DNA of 64,000 bases from NCBI RefSeq assembly GCF_017315725.1, contig NZ_JAFLRG010000001.1, positions 2,480,001 through 2,544,000 on the forward strand, given 5' to 3'. Below the pieces are notes generated by a model, which saw only the letters and a list, made by a program, of their open reading frames with translations, did not search any database and had not been told where the DNA came from. Positions 62,946 to 64,000 of the stretch are shown one piece after another (positions within the stretch are counted from its first letter, which is position 1; each line of letters begins with the position of its first letter). The stretch is from Trinickia acidisoli. GTDB lineage: Bacteria > Pseudomonadota > Gammaproteobacteria > Burkholderiales > Burkholderiaceae. Both the position numbers and the translations under genes were made by a program.

Positions 62946-64000
62946 ATGACCTTCTCCTCCGCATCGGCTAGCGCTCACGCTTGTCGCAGCGCGATCGCAA
63001 TCGCCGTTGCCGCGCTCGTGATGGCTGGATGCGCCAACTACGCCGGCATCAAGAGCGACAAGCAGCTCGCGTCGGCCACCGCGCTCGAGGCGACGCGCAG
63101 CCTCCCGAACGAAGGCGGCACGTGGCCGTCGCTCGACTGGGCGAGCGAGTTCGGCGACCCGCAACTGCCCAAGCTCATCGACGAAGCGCTCCAAGGCAAT
63201 CCCTCGATCGCCCAAGCGCAGGCGCGTATCGCCAAGGCGCAGTCGTACATTGAAAGTGCGCACTCGGATCTGCTGCCCAAGGTCAACGGCAGCTACGCCA
63301 TCACGCGCGAGCGCTTCTCCGCCAACGGCCTCTACCCGGCGCCCTTTGGCGGGGGCTGGTTTACCGAGCACAACGTGCTTGCGAGCGCGTCTTGGGACCT
63401 CGACCTCTGGGGCAAGAACCGCGCGCGCTTGAACGCGTCGGTTTCGCAGGAGAAGGCGGCCGAGGCCGACATGCAGGAAGCGCGCATGTCGCTCGCTTCG
63501 TCGGTCGCGCGCACCTATAACCAACTCGCGCAGCTCTACGCCCTGCGCGACATCGCGGCGCGCGAGATCCACAATCGCCAGGAAGTCGGCACGATCACGA
63601 ATGGGCGCGTCGCGGCGGGGCTCGACACGAACGTCGAAAAGGAAACGGCGCGCGGCAACATCGCTACGAGCCAGGCGACCGTGTCCGACCTCGACGGGCA
63701 GATCAAATCGGTCCGCTTTCAGTTGGCCGCGCTGCTCGGCAAAGGCCCCGATCGCGGGCTCGCCATCGCCGATCCCGTGCTCGCACCCGGCGGCGCCGTT
63801 ACGCTGCCGTCCAACTTGCCGGCCGATCTCGTCTCGCGCCGCGCCGACATCGTCGCGGCGCGCTGGCAGGTTCAGGCCGCGCTCGCGAACGTGAAGGAGG
63901 CGAAAGCCGAGTTCTTCCCCGACATCAATCTCGCAGCCGGGATCGGCTTCGACGCGTTCGGGTGGGGCCGCTTCTTGACGGCGGCGAGCCGCCAGCTCCA
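62946..64000 (+). CDS. NodT/OprM-type outer-membrane efflux lipoprotein, partial (runs off window)
   Basis: Starts at ATG 62946 and stays open to the window end (351 codons seen). A lipoprotein signal ends at LVMAGC, with mature CANYAGIKSDKQL. It carries SWDLDLWGKNRARLNASVSQ and LPADLVSRRADIVAARWQVQ, close to the channel at 13031. The rest, and probably emrA- and emrB-like genes, lie beyond the window. Confidence 0.92.
   Translation, partial: MTFSSASASAHACRSAIAIAVAALVMAGCANYAGIKSDKQLASATALEATRSLPNEGGTWPSLDWASEFGDPQLPKLIDEALQGNPSIAQAQARIAKAQSYIESAHSDLLPKVNGSYAITRERFSANGLYPAPFGGGWFTEHNVLASASWDLDLWGKNRARLNASVSQEKAAEADMQEARMSLASSVARTYNQLAQLYALRDIAAREIHNRQEVGTITNGRVAAGLDTNVEKETARGNIATSQATVSDLDGQIKSVRFQLAALLGKGPDRGLAIADPVLAPGGAVTLPSNLPADLVSRRADIVAARWQVQAALANVKEAKAEFFPDINLAAGIGFDAFGWGRFLTAASRQL

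Overview
The window is a GC-rich stretch of chromosome from a beta-proteobacterium, most likely Burkholderia sensu lato (Burkholderia, Paraburkholderia, Trinickia and relatives). The core genes point there: odhA-odhB-odhL-zapE followed by typA, a long second-type Hfq with an Arg/Gly-rich tail, a TetR-fadE-fadD operon, and EmrAB-NodT efflux modules. These are interrupted by accessory blocks, some of them AT-richer.

Layout. 0.3-4.8 kb: a 654-residue protein with a possible GT-B fold, a hexapeptide acetyltransferase and a TpsB/FhaC outer-membrane transporter. 4.8-5.0 kb: tRNA-Leu(CAG) with a promoter and a terminator. 5.2-10.2 kb: a toxin/defence island with an AbiEi/AbiEii pair, an AT-rich zinc-ribbon protein with a HEPN-type RNase motif, a PTS enzyme I fragment, and a PIN toxin with a Phd-type antitoxin. 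10.3-15.9 kb: an EmrAB-NodT drug efflux operon with two embedded MarR regulators and palindromic operators. 15.9-16.4 kb: a GNAT acetyltransferase.

16.5-39.0 kb, all on the minus strand: an extracellular contractile injection system (eCIS, related to the Afp/PVC family). In transcription order it holds four unrecognised beta-rich proteins, a DUF4255/Afp16-like cap, an IS630 insertion, sheath, tube, a tail-assembly-chaperone-like gene with a probable -1 frameshift extension, a second tube protein, an Arg-rich 477-residue protein, a LysM tube-baseplate adaptor, a spike hub and a separate spike, a PAAR-like tip, a gp25-like wedge, two baseplate proteins, a gpI-like tail protein, a repeat-rich fibre and an AAA+ ATPase. 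A LuxR-type regulator with an intact acyl-homoserine-lactone pocket is divergent from the operon.

40.6-64 kb: an MFS transporter; TetR-fadE-fadD; a VAO-type flavoprotein oxidase with a small Tat-type protein; Hfq2; DUF2968 and DUF2147 envelope proteins; an orphan IS5-type ORF; zapE; the 2-oxoglutarate dehydrogenase operon; typA; and a MarR-NodT pair that is paralogous to the 10-16 kb efflux operon and runs off the window end.

The most notable observations are: (1) the eCIS cap gene is cut by an IS630 element that supplies its stop codon, and the lost 43-codon tail lies intact on the far side; (2) a canonical X XXY YYZ heptamer joins the eCIS chaperone gene to a conserved-looking extension with no start codon, like lambda G/GT; (3) no tape-measure gene is recognisable, and an unusual Arg-rich ORF sits in the operon; (4) a HEPN-like protein lies next to AbiE. 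Family assignments are from memory of motifs; no database was searched.
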